A stretch of DNA of 64,000 bases, taken from positions 620,001-684,000 of the forward strand of contig UWYS01000004.1 in the NCBI GenBank assembly GCA_900291925.1, read 5' to 3'. Positions 21,097-30,050 of this stretch are shown here, in pieces (within the stretch, counting starts at the first letter, position 1; the number at the start of each line of letters is the position of its first letter). The position numbers were made by a program, and so were the translations under genes. The notes below the pieces were generated by a model, which saw only the letters and a program-made list of their open reading frames with translations, ran no database searches and was not told where the DNA came from. Source of the stretch: Thecaphora thlaspeos. Its lineage: Eukaryota > Basidiomycota > Ustilaginomycetes > Urocystidales > Glomosporiaceae.

Positions 21097-23739
21097 ATGT
21101 CGTATTACGGCCACTCCCAGCCGCCCGACGACCGGCAGCCGCATCGTTGGCACGACTACGACCCCGTCGACCTCGACATCGAGAACGACCATCGATTCGA
21201 CATCCAGCGACAGGACACGCTGCGCACCTTCGAGTCGCGCGATCACCTGATAGACGAGGCCTCTTCGCGTCGTCGCGAGTCCTACCTGGCCGACTACGAG
21301 CCTAGCACCATCGTGATGCATCCCATGCAGAGAACCAGCAGCAGAGCCTCGACGCTGATCGACTCATCGCCAGTACCGCCCCGTCCTTCCGAGACGCCGA
21401 TAACGGGAGGAGGACCCTCGAATGTCGGAGGGATGAGGTACGACGAGAAGGGAGCGCAGCCCGCGGTCCACGAAATCGAGCACTCGCTCCTCTACATCGC
21501 ACAGAGCAAGAAGTACCAGCCGCCGTGGTTCCTGCTGGGGCCCTCGGTGGCGGTGCTTCTGCTGACGGCCGGCCTTGCGACGATCATGGTGCTCTGGATC
21601 ATGTCGCACAGGCTTCCGCTGCAGAGCGATGGCGTCATCTTTGTCCGCGAGGGCGTCGAGAATGAGCCGGACCGCCTCTACACCGAGCCTACGCTGGGCC
21701 TCATCTCACTCCGCTTCAACGCCGAGACCTCGCACAGCACCGGGCTCAGCTTTTCGACGATCATCTCGACGCTGGCGGGCGCCTCGATCTACCCTTACAT
21801 GGCACTGATTGCCTATAGCCTCGCCACCGACTGGTTGATCCTCCAGGCCAAGGTAGCCGAGTGCCCCTCCGTCGCGCAAAAGGAGCAGCTCCCAACGCCG
21901 ATGCAGTATGCGCTGCTCCTCCAGCTCTGCAGCGGCCAGTCGCTCGGAGCCGTCTGGGACACGCTGCGCCATATCTTCAACAACCGCGGCTCGCGCGCCA
22001 GCGTCCCTGCCCTGCTCAAGAAGGCGGTGACGTGGCTTATCATCCTGCTGATGGTCAATGCAGCCATCACCTGGACCGACTTCTGGCTCCACGAGACGGT
22101 CAAGGTGGTGCAAATCGTCAACGTCGAGCCGCAGCCGGTGATGCGAAGCTACGGAATGGAGCTCAACACCACCCTCTGCCCAGAGCTGCAGGGTACGCAG
22201 GCGCCTCCGTGCCTCGTCACGATTCACGAGGATATGGGTGACCTCGACTTTGGCGCCCGGCTCAACATCGAAGCACTTCAGGCCAAGAACGTCGCTCTCC
22301 ACTGGACAGAAGCGACGCTCGCAGAGGACGAAGACGAGGACGACAAGTCCGGTCGTTTGGAGGAGGCCTTCCGCGCGGGACGCAACAGCTATCGCTTCAC
22401 ACCGCCGCCGCCTCCGAACGGCGAGACGCTAGTCTTCGCCGCCGCCTCCGATGTCGCCACTGCACAGATGTTCCATATCCCGACCATCGGCGTGAAAAGT
22501 CAGTGCCAGATCATCACGCCATCGTGCCGGCACGATGCCGCCTCGTTCGACTGCTCCAACGTCGGCCACCCGCGCATCTATAGTAACCCGGACTACGAAC
22601 TTAGGACGAGAGCCCAGCTGACACAATCTACCAACCAATCTGCGTTCAGCCTGGCGACCGACTCCGAGCCCGTCAACCCGCTGCCCGTCGAGGTTCTCGT
22701 CGCCTATGAAGGGCTCAACACCACCAGCCTCGACGACACGGGCTTCGAGGCGCTTCAGCAAGGCACGGACGGCTCGATCTACTCGATTGCCATCTGCAAC
22801 ATGAGCATCTACGACCTCGACGTCGCGTATTTCAACGGGACGTTCGAGCTGCGCGAGAATAAAACGCTGGCCTCTCCCGACCTCGCCTACCAGCTGTCCG
22901 GTCCGCTGATGGCGGGCAAGGTGGCGCGCTCGCTCGCCCTCGCCATGACACCGTTTACGGGCAAGATGGACAGCCAGCGTTTCATCGTTGAGCTCGAGCA
23001 CTCGCTCAGCTACATCCTGCTTAAAGAGGCTTCGGTCCTGCTCGCGCCCGTCGCGGTCCCGGTGCTGCAGTTCGAAAACATCCTGGCGAGCCAGTATCCG
23101 GTCGTCGCCCTCTACTTCTACTTTGCCCTGCTCTACTCGTACGCTCTGGTGGCCATCTTCCTGTTCGTCTGGGCGTGGAGCACGTCGTCCGACTCGATCA
23201 CCTACGACTGCCCGCTGACGGGCAAGCGGGTGCAGATCCCCGCGGCCAACCTGGCCCAGAAGGTGCTGATGGACCCGACTCGCCTGATTGCCGTCCACCT
23301 GTCCGCCGGCCAGACGCACGCGCATCACTCGACGCTCGCCTCGGTCGCGACCATGCTCGCGCATGCTCATCCTGCAGCGCTGGACGACGGATCGAAGCAG
23401 GAGAAAAAGACACCCACGGCCCACAACATCCCCGCCGACAGGGGCGTCTCGACGGGCATTCAGAAGCTCGCGCTGAATCGACAGGCCGTCTTCCGTACAA
23501 CAGCCACCGACCTGTTAGGTCTGTTTGACGAGCCCGTCCACCAGGAGCGTCTGGTCGTCGGGCTGGAGAGCGGCGGAAGGGGTTTCGGCGTGTGGCCGCT
23601 CTCGCAGGCTGCAGGAGCCGTCGGCGAGCCCGTACGCAACAACAAGCGCGAGAGCCTGGTGCATGCGTCGAAGCCCTTCCACCACTCGTCGCCACACCAT
23701 CGCCATGATCGCGACAGCGACTTTTCGCCGGCGGAGTGA
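21097..23739 (+). CDS. Large multi-pass membrane protein, unknown family
   Basis: Single-exon frame of 880 residues with ATG start; I do not recognise a named family. A charged N-terminal cytosolic-type region of about 140 residues is followed by hydrophobic segments near 142-170 (PWFLLGPSVAVLLLTAGLAT), 215-250 (two stretches around TIISTLAGASIYPYMALIAY) and 310-332 (VTWLIILLMVNAAITW). A large polar region of about 330 residues then follows, with several NxS/T sites (for example NTTS, NMSI, NGTF) and cysteines, as expected for a lumenal or extracellular domain. A final segment lies near 667-695 (VVALYFYFALLYSYALVAIF), and the tail is about 190 residues, His/Ser-rich at its end. This layout, TM cluster, glycosylated ectodomain, one C-terminal TM, occurs in uncharacterised fungal plasma-membrane proteins. 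An acidic run (EDEDEDDKSG) sits in the ectodomain. Function unknown. Confidence 0.8.
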   Translation: MSYYGHSQPPDDRQPHRWHDYDPVDLDIENDHRFDIQRQDTLRTFESRDHLIDEASSRRRESYLADYEPSTIVMHPMQRTSSRASTLIDSSPVPPRPSETPITGGGPSNVGGMRYDEKGAQPAVHEIEHSLLYIAQSKKYQPPWFLLGPSVAVLLLTAGLATIMVLWIMSHRLPLQSDGVIFVREGVENEPDRLYTEPTLGLISLRFNAETSHSTGLSFSTIISTLAGASIYPYMALIAYSLATDWLILQAKVAECPSVAQKEQLPTPMQYALLLQLCSGQSLGAVWDTLRHIFNNRGSRASVPALLKKAVTWLIILLMVNAAITWTDFWLHETVKVVQIVNVEPQPVMRSYGMELNTTLCPELQGTQAPPCLVTIHEDMGDLDFGARLNIEALQAKNVALHWTEATLAEDEDEDDKSGRLEEAFRAGRNSYRFTPPPPPNGETLVFAAASDVATAQMFHIPTIGVKSQCQIITPSCRHDAASFDCSNVGHPRIYSNPDYELRTRAQLTQSTNQSAFSLATDSEPVNPLPVEVLVAYEGLNTTSLDDTGFEALQQGTDGSIYSIAICNMSIYDLDVAYFNGTFELRENKTLASPDLAYQLSGPLMAGKVARSLALAMTPFTGKMDSQRFIVELEHSLSYILLKEASVLLAPVAVPVLQFENILASQYPVVALYFYFALLYSYALVAIFLFVWAWSTSSDSITYDCPLTGKRVQIPAANLAQKVLMDPTRLIAVHLSAGQTHAHHSTLASVATMLAHAHPAALDDGSKQEKKTPTAHNIPADRGVSTGIQKLALNRQAVFRTTATDLLGLFDEPVHQERLVVGLESGGRGFGVWPLSQAAGAVGEPVRNNKRESLVHASKPFHHSSPHHRHDRDSDFSPAE

Positions 23740-24556
23740 AAGGCGGCCAGCATCTCACCACCCTCATAAACATCACTACCGAAAACAACACTCCTTCTTT
23801 CCTTTGTCCCCTTCCGCTTCTGCCCCGTCATCCCCCGGCTTACTGCCGCTAGAGCTAGTCATTCCTTTTCCTTTGCGCTCCTATTCTCCGTCTAGAAAGC
23901 ATCGTCGTGTGAGCATATATACCTTCTTGTAGCTTCCACTTACCATACAATTTGAACACATTTCATCAACCTGTCCTCAGCATGTACAGTACCCGCCTCG
24001 TAGCCATGCGTAGCTATCCATAGCCATCCGTAGCTGCCGCCGCCGTGGTGTTGCCAGCTGTGCCGGAGGGAGGACTCTCTGCTCTCGGTTCCGCACGCGC
24101 AAGGCAAGCAGCCAATGAGGAGACGCGCATTGGGCGCGTGCACCTCCACCTTGGCTCCTGCCGAGCGGGGCGGTCTGGAGAAATCGCTTGAAAAGCTGGC
24201 CGACCGGCGCCTGGGACGTTTGAAAGCCGGAGGGATGCGTCTCGTGCTCGGGGCGGAGAGGCGAACAGCGCCAGGGATCGGCGCGGAAGATTCCCTCGTG
24301 TACCGGCTCACACCCGCCAGCGCAGACCGGCCTCAAAGCAATGCCCACCGCTATCGTCCGCAACGCCATCATCTTTCCCGTCTCCCTCGTCGTCACCTTT
24401 CTTGTCGACCAATAGACCCGCAACCGCAACCACCACCCAGCAACGCTCACCGCACCCTTCCACGACTTCGACGTATCCCAGATCCGATACGCCTTCGATT
24501 CCTCGCCACCTCTTCATTCATCCGCGCAAGCCAGATCCAGTCGAGTGATAGACATC
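23740..24556. other. Intergenic region upstream of cytochrome b5
   Basis: 817 bases containing the 3' UTR of the membrane-protein gene and the promoter and 5' UTR of cytochrome b5. Near 23995-24035 the motif GTAGC(T/C)ATCC recurs several times. A 24-codon ORF at 24341-24415 is listed separately. Confidence 0.5.
24341..24415 (+). CDS. Possible uORF or micro-protein (24 codons) upstream of cytochrome b5
   Basis: An ATG-started frame encodes a 24-residue, largely hydrophobic peptide (MPTAIVRNAIIFPVSLVVTF then LVDQ) and ends 141 bases before the cytochrome b5 start. It could be an upstream ORF in the cytochrome b5 leader, a small membrane peptide, or chance. Nothing proves that it is translated. 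Confidence 0.2.
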   Translation: MPTAIVRNAIIFPVSLVVTFLVDQ

Positions 24557-25306
24557 ATGGCTAAGACGGTCGATGCCAACGAGCTCAAGCAGCACAAGTC
24601 CGGTGAGTGTCGAGTGCAGGAACCTGTGTAGCGGTCGTAGAGCTAGCGGGACATGGGGACCGTGGTGACTTTCGGCATAGCAGCGGCTGTCGAGACTTGC
24701 GGGGTCAGGGGAGCCGGGCGGATCGGCTCGACACCAAGGCTAGATTTGGCAAGAAGTAGCTAGACCGCTCTGCCAGGTAGCGTCGAGCAGTGATGCTGGC
24801 GACAGGACATGCTGGAAGCTGGAGGAACCGTGTGACCCGGCGTCACTGTGCCGTGGGAGGGTAGCACGTCGGCCGGATGTGATCCTCGACCGAGCGTCTT
24901 TGACTGACCGACTGCTGTGGCGCACTCCCTGCATACCTTTCCCTCTACTTGCCCTGCCAAACAGAGGAGTCCGCTTGGGTCGTCGTTGACGGCAAGGTCT
25001 ATGATGTGACCGACTTCCTCGACGACGTGAGTCCAGGCTTGTTACCTTGCGCTCCGCGAGGGCGATGGACCAGTATGGCTTACGCCCCGTTCCCCCCTTG
25101 CCGTCGTCCTCGGCCTCTGTCTCTGTCTGCGCTTCTTCCTCGTTCCGTCTTGATCCGCACAGCACCCGGGAGGAAAGAAGATCCTGCTCAAGAACTGCGG
25201 CAAGGATGCGAGCGAGGCCTTCTGGACGTACCACAGCGAAAAGATTATCGAAAAGGTCGCCAAGGACATGGCCATCGGCGAGTTCAAGGACTCGGCCAAG
25301 CTCTAG
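24557..25306 (+). CDS. Cytochrome b5 (soluble form, 83 residues)
   Basis: Three exons, 24557-24602, 24965-25026 and 25163-25306, give 83 residues with matching phases; the first intron is long for this window (362 bases). The protein has the cytochrome b5 fold signatures: ESAWVVVDGKVYDVTDFLDD, then the first heme ligand in HPGGKKILL, and the second axial His in FWTYHSEKI. It ends at GEFKDSAKL with no hydrophobic C-terminal anchor. Microsomal and mitochondrial outer-membrane b5 proteins carry an anchor of about 25-40 further residues, so this is either a soluble b5 or has a missed 3' exon; the next 400 bases do not show an obvious anchor-coding exon. It donates or relays electrons, for example to desaturases, sterol enzymes or P450s. 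Confidence 0.92.
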
Positions 25307-26180
25307 CCTTTCGGCCTCTTGACCGCTGTACAACCTGAACCGAATTTTACCATGTCCCAGCTGCCACCACCTGCATCTCTTGCTACTTGCCGCAGAACAT
25401 CTAGGCGGTCCCGAGATCCTTGTCAACGAGCTTGTGACTGATGTGAGGCGGGCATTGATTGGAATGGCCTGCGAGCCCAGATGGCTAAGAGGATCCAGAC
25501 CACCTCGGGGCGCTGTGTTGGCCTGTGGCCTGCCTGTCACTGCGGGAAGGGCAGGAGAGTGGCCCTCGGCCAGACGGCTGACGGAGGCTAGGCGGCTGAG
25601 TAGCAGACGACAGGTCACAGACGACGGGCGGGCGGGTGGCGGCGGTTGTCGGTGACGCGCGCGTTTTAGCAGACGGGTGGGTCAGGGCGGTGGAGCGCGT
25701 GTTACTCTTTCTTTTTTCCTTTTTTTTGGGGGGTTTTTTTCACGACGGCTGATGGCAGCAGTAGAAGCAGCAGCAGCAGCAGCAGGACAGAAGAAGCACG
25801 GTCCACCCGGGCCACCTGCCGGTTGGGTTGGGTGACTTTGTCGAAAGGCTCGCCCATGCACTCTGCTCAGTCGCCTTCCACAAAGACGGCCTCACCTGGT
25901 CCAGACTTTTCTTCCTGCAACCACCACATCCCACCCCTCCTCACCACCACCGACCAACAATGCTAACCTGGAGCGCGATCTCTTGAGACGGCTCACTCCC
26001 TCATGCTCCACATCACGGCCGCCCTCCCCTTCCACCTTTCTTTTCATAGCCGCGCTGCCTCTCGTTTCCCCTCGACTCTTCTTGCCATCGACAACGATCT
26101 AGCCGGGCGTTGCCTTCACTTCTTGCCTCGCAGGCTCGGTTCTTGCAGTCGACGACCACAACTTCTAGCAATCGACGGCG
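25307..26180. other. Intergenic region (cytochrome b5 to NYN protein)
   Basis: 874 bases on the path between two plus-strand genes. Includes a T/G homopolymer-rich tract at about 25707-25740 and a CAG/CAGTAG triplet tract at about 25755-25785. No gene recognised. Confidence 0.55.
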
Positions 26181-28913
26181 ATGTCGTCGTCGGCACGCCA
26201 GAGCGCCGCCACAGATTCGCTCCTTGCGTTGCCTGCTAGGCTGCAGCAGCGGCCCTTCCGCTTCCTCCTGTTCGTCGGTCTAGGCACCACCTCGCTTTTT
26301 CTCGCCCAACGCTACAGTAGCTCCATCTGGTCTTCTCTCGCCTCCCTCTTTGGCCGCAACCGCAATGGCGCGCCTCTGTCGCCTTCGTCTCCCCCGGCTC
26401 GCGATCTCAGCACCACCATCACCTCCAGTAAGGCTGCCAAGAGCCGGACCGCGGCCAAGTACCTTGTGAAGGAGGATGCCGACTCGGTTGCCATATTCTG
26501 GGATGTCGACAATTGCGCCCCGCCCACCGGCTCGTCCGGTAGGGTCGTTGCCCAGGCCGTCCGATCTTCGCTCCAGAATCTCGAGCTCGGCCCCATCGTC
26601 AGCTTCAAGGCCTACCTTGAGCTCTCCAGCGAGACATCGGCTCCCAGCGCCCAGCAGGTCCAGCTCCGCAGCGAGCTGCAGGGCAGCGGCGTCAGCCTCA
26701 TCGACACGCCCAAGAGCGGCCGCAAGGACGTCGCCGATAAGATGATGATCACCGACCTGCTCGCCTTCGCCATCGGCCAGCCAGCGCCGGCCACCATCGT
26801 TCTGATTTCGGGAGATCGCGACTTTGCCTACCCGCTCGGCTTGCTTCGCAACCGCGGATACGAAATCATCCTCATCACGCCCCCCGTAGGCGCCGTCCCC
26901 ATCCTGGAGGCCTCGGCGAACGTGGTGCTGACGTGGCGACAGGACGTTCTCGGCATCGAACGAGACTCCAACGGACGTCTTTATACTTCCATGAACGGAC
27001 CCAGCACCCCTCACAAAGCTGCGCACGCCAACGCTAAAGCAGCAGCAGCAGCAGCAGCGGCTTCGTCCTCTGCCTCTAACTCTGCCTCTGCATCCGTCTC
27101 TTCATCGGCCGCGTCTCATGCGTGCCAGTCTTCCGCCGCTACTGCCTCCCCCGCCCAATACGGTCCTTTGGCCCAAGGCCGACCTTCAAACGCACCGACT
27201 CGATCCACACGACGACCCTCTGTCCAGAGCACCGAGGTCTTCCAGCCGCTCGTCACGCTTCTGGAACAGCTCAGGAAAGAAGGGAACGCAAAACCGCCCC
27301 GAGCCACCGTCGCTGCCCGTCTGATCTCGTCGAACCGCGGCATCTACGTCCGGGCTGGCGCCTCGCGCTGGGCCGAGTACGCCGCTGTCGCCGAGGCGGC
27401 GGGCATCATCACGCTGGGCACCTCTGAGCCTCCGGGGACTGAGTGGGTCTCGCTTTCGGACCCGACGGCGGGCGGAGCCACGACATCGTCGAACCTGCGT
27501 TCGCTCGACGCTACCATCGGACACGCACAATCTTCGCCCATACCCAACCGCATCAAGGCGCCGCAAACTGCTTCGACTCCGCAAGCGAGGGCGTCAGCGA
27601 CGGCGACGGCGATGGCGGACGCTCCTCTCCCCGACATTCGCGCCTTCCACCCTCTAATTGAGGTCTGCAAGGAGCAAAAAGCGCAAGGCAACCCCAAACC
27701 ACTGAGCGCCTACGTCGGAATGCAGTTGTCGCTGATGGCGAGGCAGGGTCTCGTCGACGCATACGCACTGGCTGGCGTGAACTCTTGGCGCGAATACATC
27801 GCTGCCGCCGAGAAGGCTGGCGTTGCTCGGACCGCTCCGTCTGATGCTGAGGGTGTCTACGTCGTCGAGCTGTACCCCAAGCACTTGTATGCGCAGACGA
27901 GCCAGGTAACGCCGAGCGTAGGCCGCGTCGTCGACACCGCCACCACACCTACGCCGGGCGTGGAGAAGAAGACACCCAAAAAGAGCCTACTAAACGGCTT
28001 CGGCCTCGGCGCCTCGAAATCCTTCCTGTCATCGCCTCGCAAAGACGCGTCGCTCCCCACCGGGACGAGCGTCTTCAACGGCCACGAGATCGCCGCCAAA
28101 TTCGGCAGCCTGGCGCAGGTGCTGCTGGAACAGATGGGCGAGGGACGAAACTACTCGACCGACTACTTCCTCCACTCGATCCTGGGCTCGTCACGTGCCA
28201 TCTACGGCCTTAGGCTCAAAGATGCCACTGACTTCCAAGCCTTCCTCGGCGAGGCCGTCGCAGAGCAGATCGTCACCGAGGAGGCCGGCTTCAAGCCTGG
28301 CGTCAAACACGTACGACTGCATCCGCGCCTGACGTCGCCGGGCGCGACAGTCCCGGCTTCCAGCGGCGATGCCGCCACGAATTCATCCTCGGAAAGGCCG
28401 GCGGATTTCCACCATCACAAGCGCACAGGCAGCAGCAAGCGAGATGGGCTCAACGATATCTTCAGCTCAAGTCAAGGCAAGTCGAAGGAGCGGGACACGA
28501 CGACGGAGAAACAGAAAAAGACGCAAGACACGCTGCAGCAGCTCTCGCTGCTCGAGAAGGACAAGATGGCTGAAGTCGTCTTCCGCACCTCGTCGGGGCC
28601 GGTGCCCTCGAACGAACGGCTGCGTTTCCAGATCCTTGTCGAGGTGCTGTCGGAGCTGCGCGACAGCGAGGGCCTCTACGACGTTCCGAAGGCGCGCGCC
28701 TCGTCCGAGGTCGTCAAGCGCAGTCAGGGGCCGGGAGCGATGGGTGCCTTCTACCAAACGCTGGGATCAACTGGCTTCACCGATTACGTAGATCAGGCGA
28801 GGAAGGTAGGCTTCGTCGTCATCGTCGCTGGTGCGGGCACAGAGGAGAGGGAGATCGACGCAAACGAAGAGTGGCAGAAAGACGGGGCGTACAGCATCAG
28901 GCTGGCGCAGTGA
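26181..28913 (+). CDS. Membrane-anchored NYN-domain (limkain-b1/MARF1-like) protein with four repeats
   Basis: Single-exon frame of 910 residues. Residues 25-45 are a hydrophobic segment (FRFLLFVGLGTTSLFLAQRY) likely to anchor the protein. Residues about 100-260 are an NYN domain of the limkain-b1/MARF1 type: VAIFWDVDNCAPP gives the first catalytic Asp residues, KDVADKMMITDLLAFA the middle ones and LISGDRDFAYPLGLLRNRGY the last. NYN domains are PIN-like, metal-dependent RNases. After an Ala/Ser linker come four related blocks at about 354-428, 489-565, 641-713 and 815-910. Each begins F.PL...L and most carry a W.EY or related patch before an AGI/AGV turn, ending in V.L or I.L; they resemble the winged-helix (LOTUS-like) arrays that accompany NYN domains in MARF1. 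Inferred role: RNA cleavage or decay at a membrane surface. NYN call firm; repeat identity is inference. Confidence 0.85.
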   Translation: MSSSARQSAATDSLLALPARLQQRPFRFLLFVGLGTTSLFLAQRYSSSIWSSLASLFGRNRNGAPLSPSSPPARDLSTTITSSKAAKSRTAAKYLVKEDADSVAIFWDVDNCAPPTGSSGRVVAQAVRSSLQNLELGPIVSFKAYLELSSETSAPSAQQVQLRSELQGSGVSLIDTPKSGRKDVADKMMITDLLAFAIGQPAPATIVLISGDRDFAYPLGLLRNRGYEIILITPPVGAVPILEASANVVLTWRQDVLGIERDSNGRLYTSMNGPSTPHKAAHANAKAAAAAAAASSSASNSASASVSSSAASHACQSSAATASPAQYGPLAQGRPSNAPTRSTRRPSVQSTEVFQPLVTLLEQLRKEGNAKPPRATVAARLISSNRGIYVRAGASRWAEYAAVAEAAGIITLGTSEPPGTEWVSLSDPTAGGATTSSNLRSLDATIGHAQSSPIPNRIKAPQTASTPQARASATATAMADAPLPDIRAFHPLIEVCKEQKAQGNPKPLSAYVGMQLSLMARQGLVDAYALAGVNSWREYIAAAEKAGVARTAPSDAEGVYVVELYPKHLYAQTSQVTPSVGRVVDTATTPTPGVEKKTPKKSLLNGFGLGASKSFLSSPRKDASLPTGTSVFNGHEIAAKFGSLAQVLLEQMGEGRNYSTDYFLHSILGSSRAIYGLRLKDATDFQAFLGEAVAEQIVTEEAGFKPGVKHVRLHPRLTSPGATVPASSGDAATNSSSERPADFHHHKRTGSSKRDGLNDIFSSSQGKSKERDTTTEKQKKTQDTLQQLSLLEKDKMAEVVFRTSSGPVPSNERLRFQILVEVLSELRDSEGLYDVPKARASSEVVKRSQGPGAMGAFYQTLGSTGFTDYVDQARKVGFVVIVAGAGTEEREIDANEEWQKDGAYSIRLAQ

Positions 28914-29468
28914 TCATGCCTGTGATCTTATGGTTTGCGCCTCTCGAGCAAAATTCTAGTATAGCAGTCACAGCATCACAACGAACGGCGACACCTATTT
29001 CCAACGACGACGACGACGTCCGTGGCCCGCGGCCACCCTCCTTGCTACAATACTACAAACGGCCGCCGTGCCCGGCACCATCGTCATTGGCGGTAGTCAC
29101 ACTCTTGCGATGACACGACAAGCTGCCTTTCGTTCGCGCACCTGTGGCGTGTGGTCTGGTCCCCCCATCTTTATGTTTGTCCACGATCAGTTGATGCGAC
29201 GTGAACGGCAGCCTGCTCTTATCAGAGCAGGTCCGGCCCCGGCGCTGCGGCGAGTCAGCACCAGGTGATTGAGTCGGAAAAAGCGAGCGAAAAGCCGGCG
29301 TGGAGCTTGTCAGCTTTTTCTCATTTTTTGGGGCGGGGTTCAGGAGGACCCTGCATCATCCTATCTGTCTCTCTCCAAACTCCTCTCCTCGATGCACCTC
29401 CACCGTCTTCTCCCGTCCACCTCACAGCCCTTTGCTCGCATTCGATGTGACGCAGCCAACACGAAAGC
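28914..29468. other. Intergenic region (NYN protein to yippee gene)
   Basis: 555 bases between two plus-strand genes; no gene recognised. Confidence 0.55.
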
Positions 29469-29918
29469 ATGTCGCTCAAAGTACTGAGCTCCGCCAGCCC
29501 ACCGCTCGTCCACCTTCCCTCCTCGACGGCGCTATTCCTCTGTTCGAGTTGCGGCACGCATCTAGCGCTGCAAGACGAGGTGGTCTCCAAGTCCTTCTCG
29601 GGCCGAGAGGGAAAAGCCTACCTCTTCGCTTCCACCGTCAATACGACGTTGGGCGCAGAGGAAGATCGACAACTCCTAACTGGCTTACATACCGTGGCGG
29701 ACTTGAAGTGTAGAGGGTGTGGCAAGAGTGTAGGGTGGATGTATGTCAAGGCGTGGGAGGCAGGTCAGAAGTACAAGGAAGGTGAGTGGTTGATCGGCCG
29801 GAGGCGTGGCATGCTTAGAGTAAAGTGCTGATTGCAGCCCGTTGCGAGCGCCGTGGAGAGACAAACAGGAAAGTTTATCATGGAGAGAGCGGCGTTGAAC
29901 AAGGTCAATAACTGGTAA
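29469..29918 (+). CDS. Yippee-family zinc-binding protein
   Basis: Two exons, 29469-29781 and 29869-29918, give 120 residues. The GTGAGT donor and ACAG acceptor join KYKEG to KFIMERAALNKVNNW, the expected yippee C-terminus. The yippee domain is clear: CSSCGTHLALQDEVVSKSF, REGKAYLFASTVNTTLG, DRQLLTGLHTVADLKCRGCG and VGWMYVKAWEAGQKYKEG. The two CxxC pairs bind zinc. Yippee/YPEL proteins are small, highly conserved eukaryotic proteins related in fold to cereblon and Mis18; roles in GID/CTLH ubiquitin ligase complexes and cell cycle are described for animal members, but the fungal role is not established. Its stop lies about 130 bases from the stop of convergent YTM1. Confidence 0.95.
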
Positions 29919-30050
29919 TCGACGAGCTAGCCGCGGACACATGGGCAGCGGGACGACACGCACACGGAATCACACTCGACATCTCGATCGGCGAACAGAA
30001 CTCTCTTCATTGCGAAGTGCACTCGTTCGGGGAAAACAACGTACGATCGC

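Noticed and set aside
22429..23424. 331-codon minus-strand ORF inside the large membrane-protein gene
   Set aside because: Antisense of codons with G/C third bases; Arg/His/Gly-rich and without hydrophobic core or motif.
25707..25785. T/G-rich tract and CAG run as remains of a retroelement tail
   Set aside because: No target-site duplication, reverse-transcriptase remnant or second copy is visible; simple-sequence slippage is enough.
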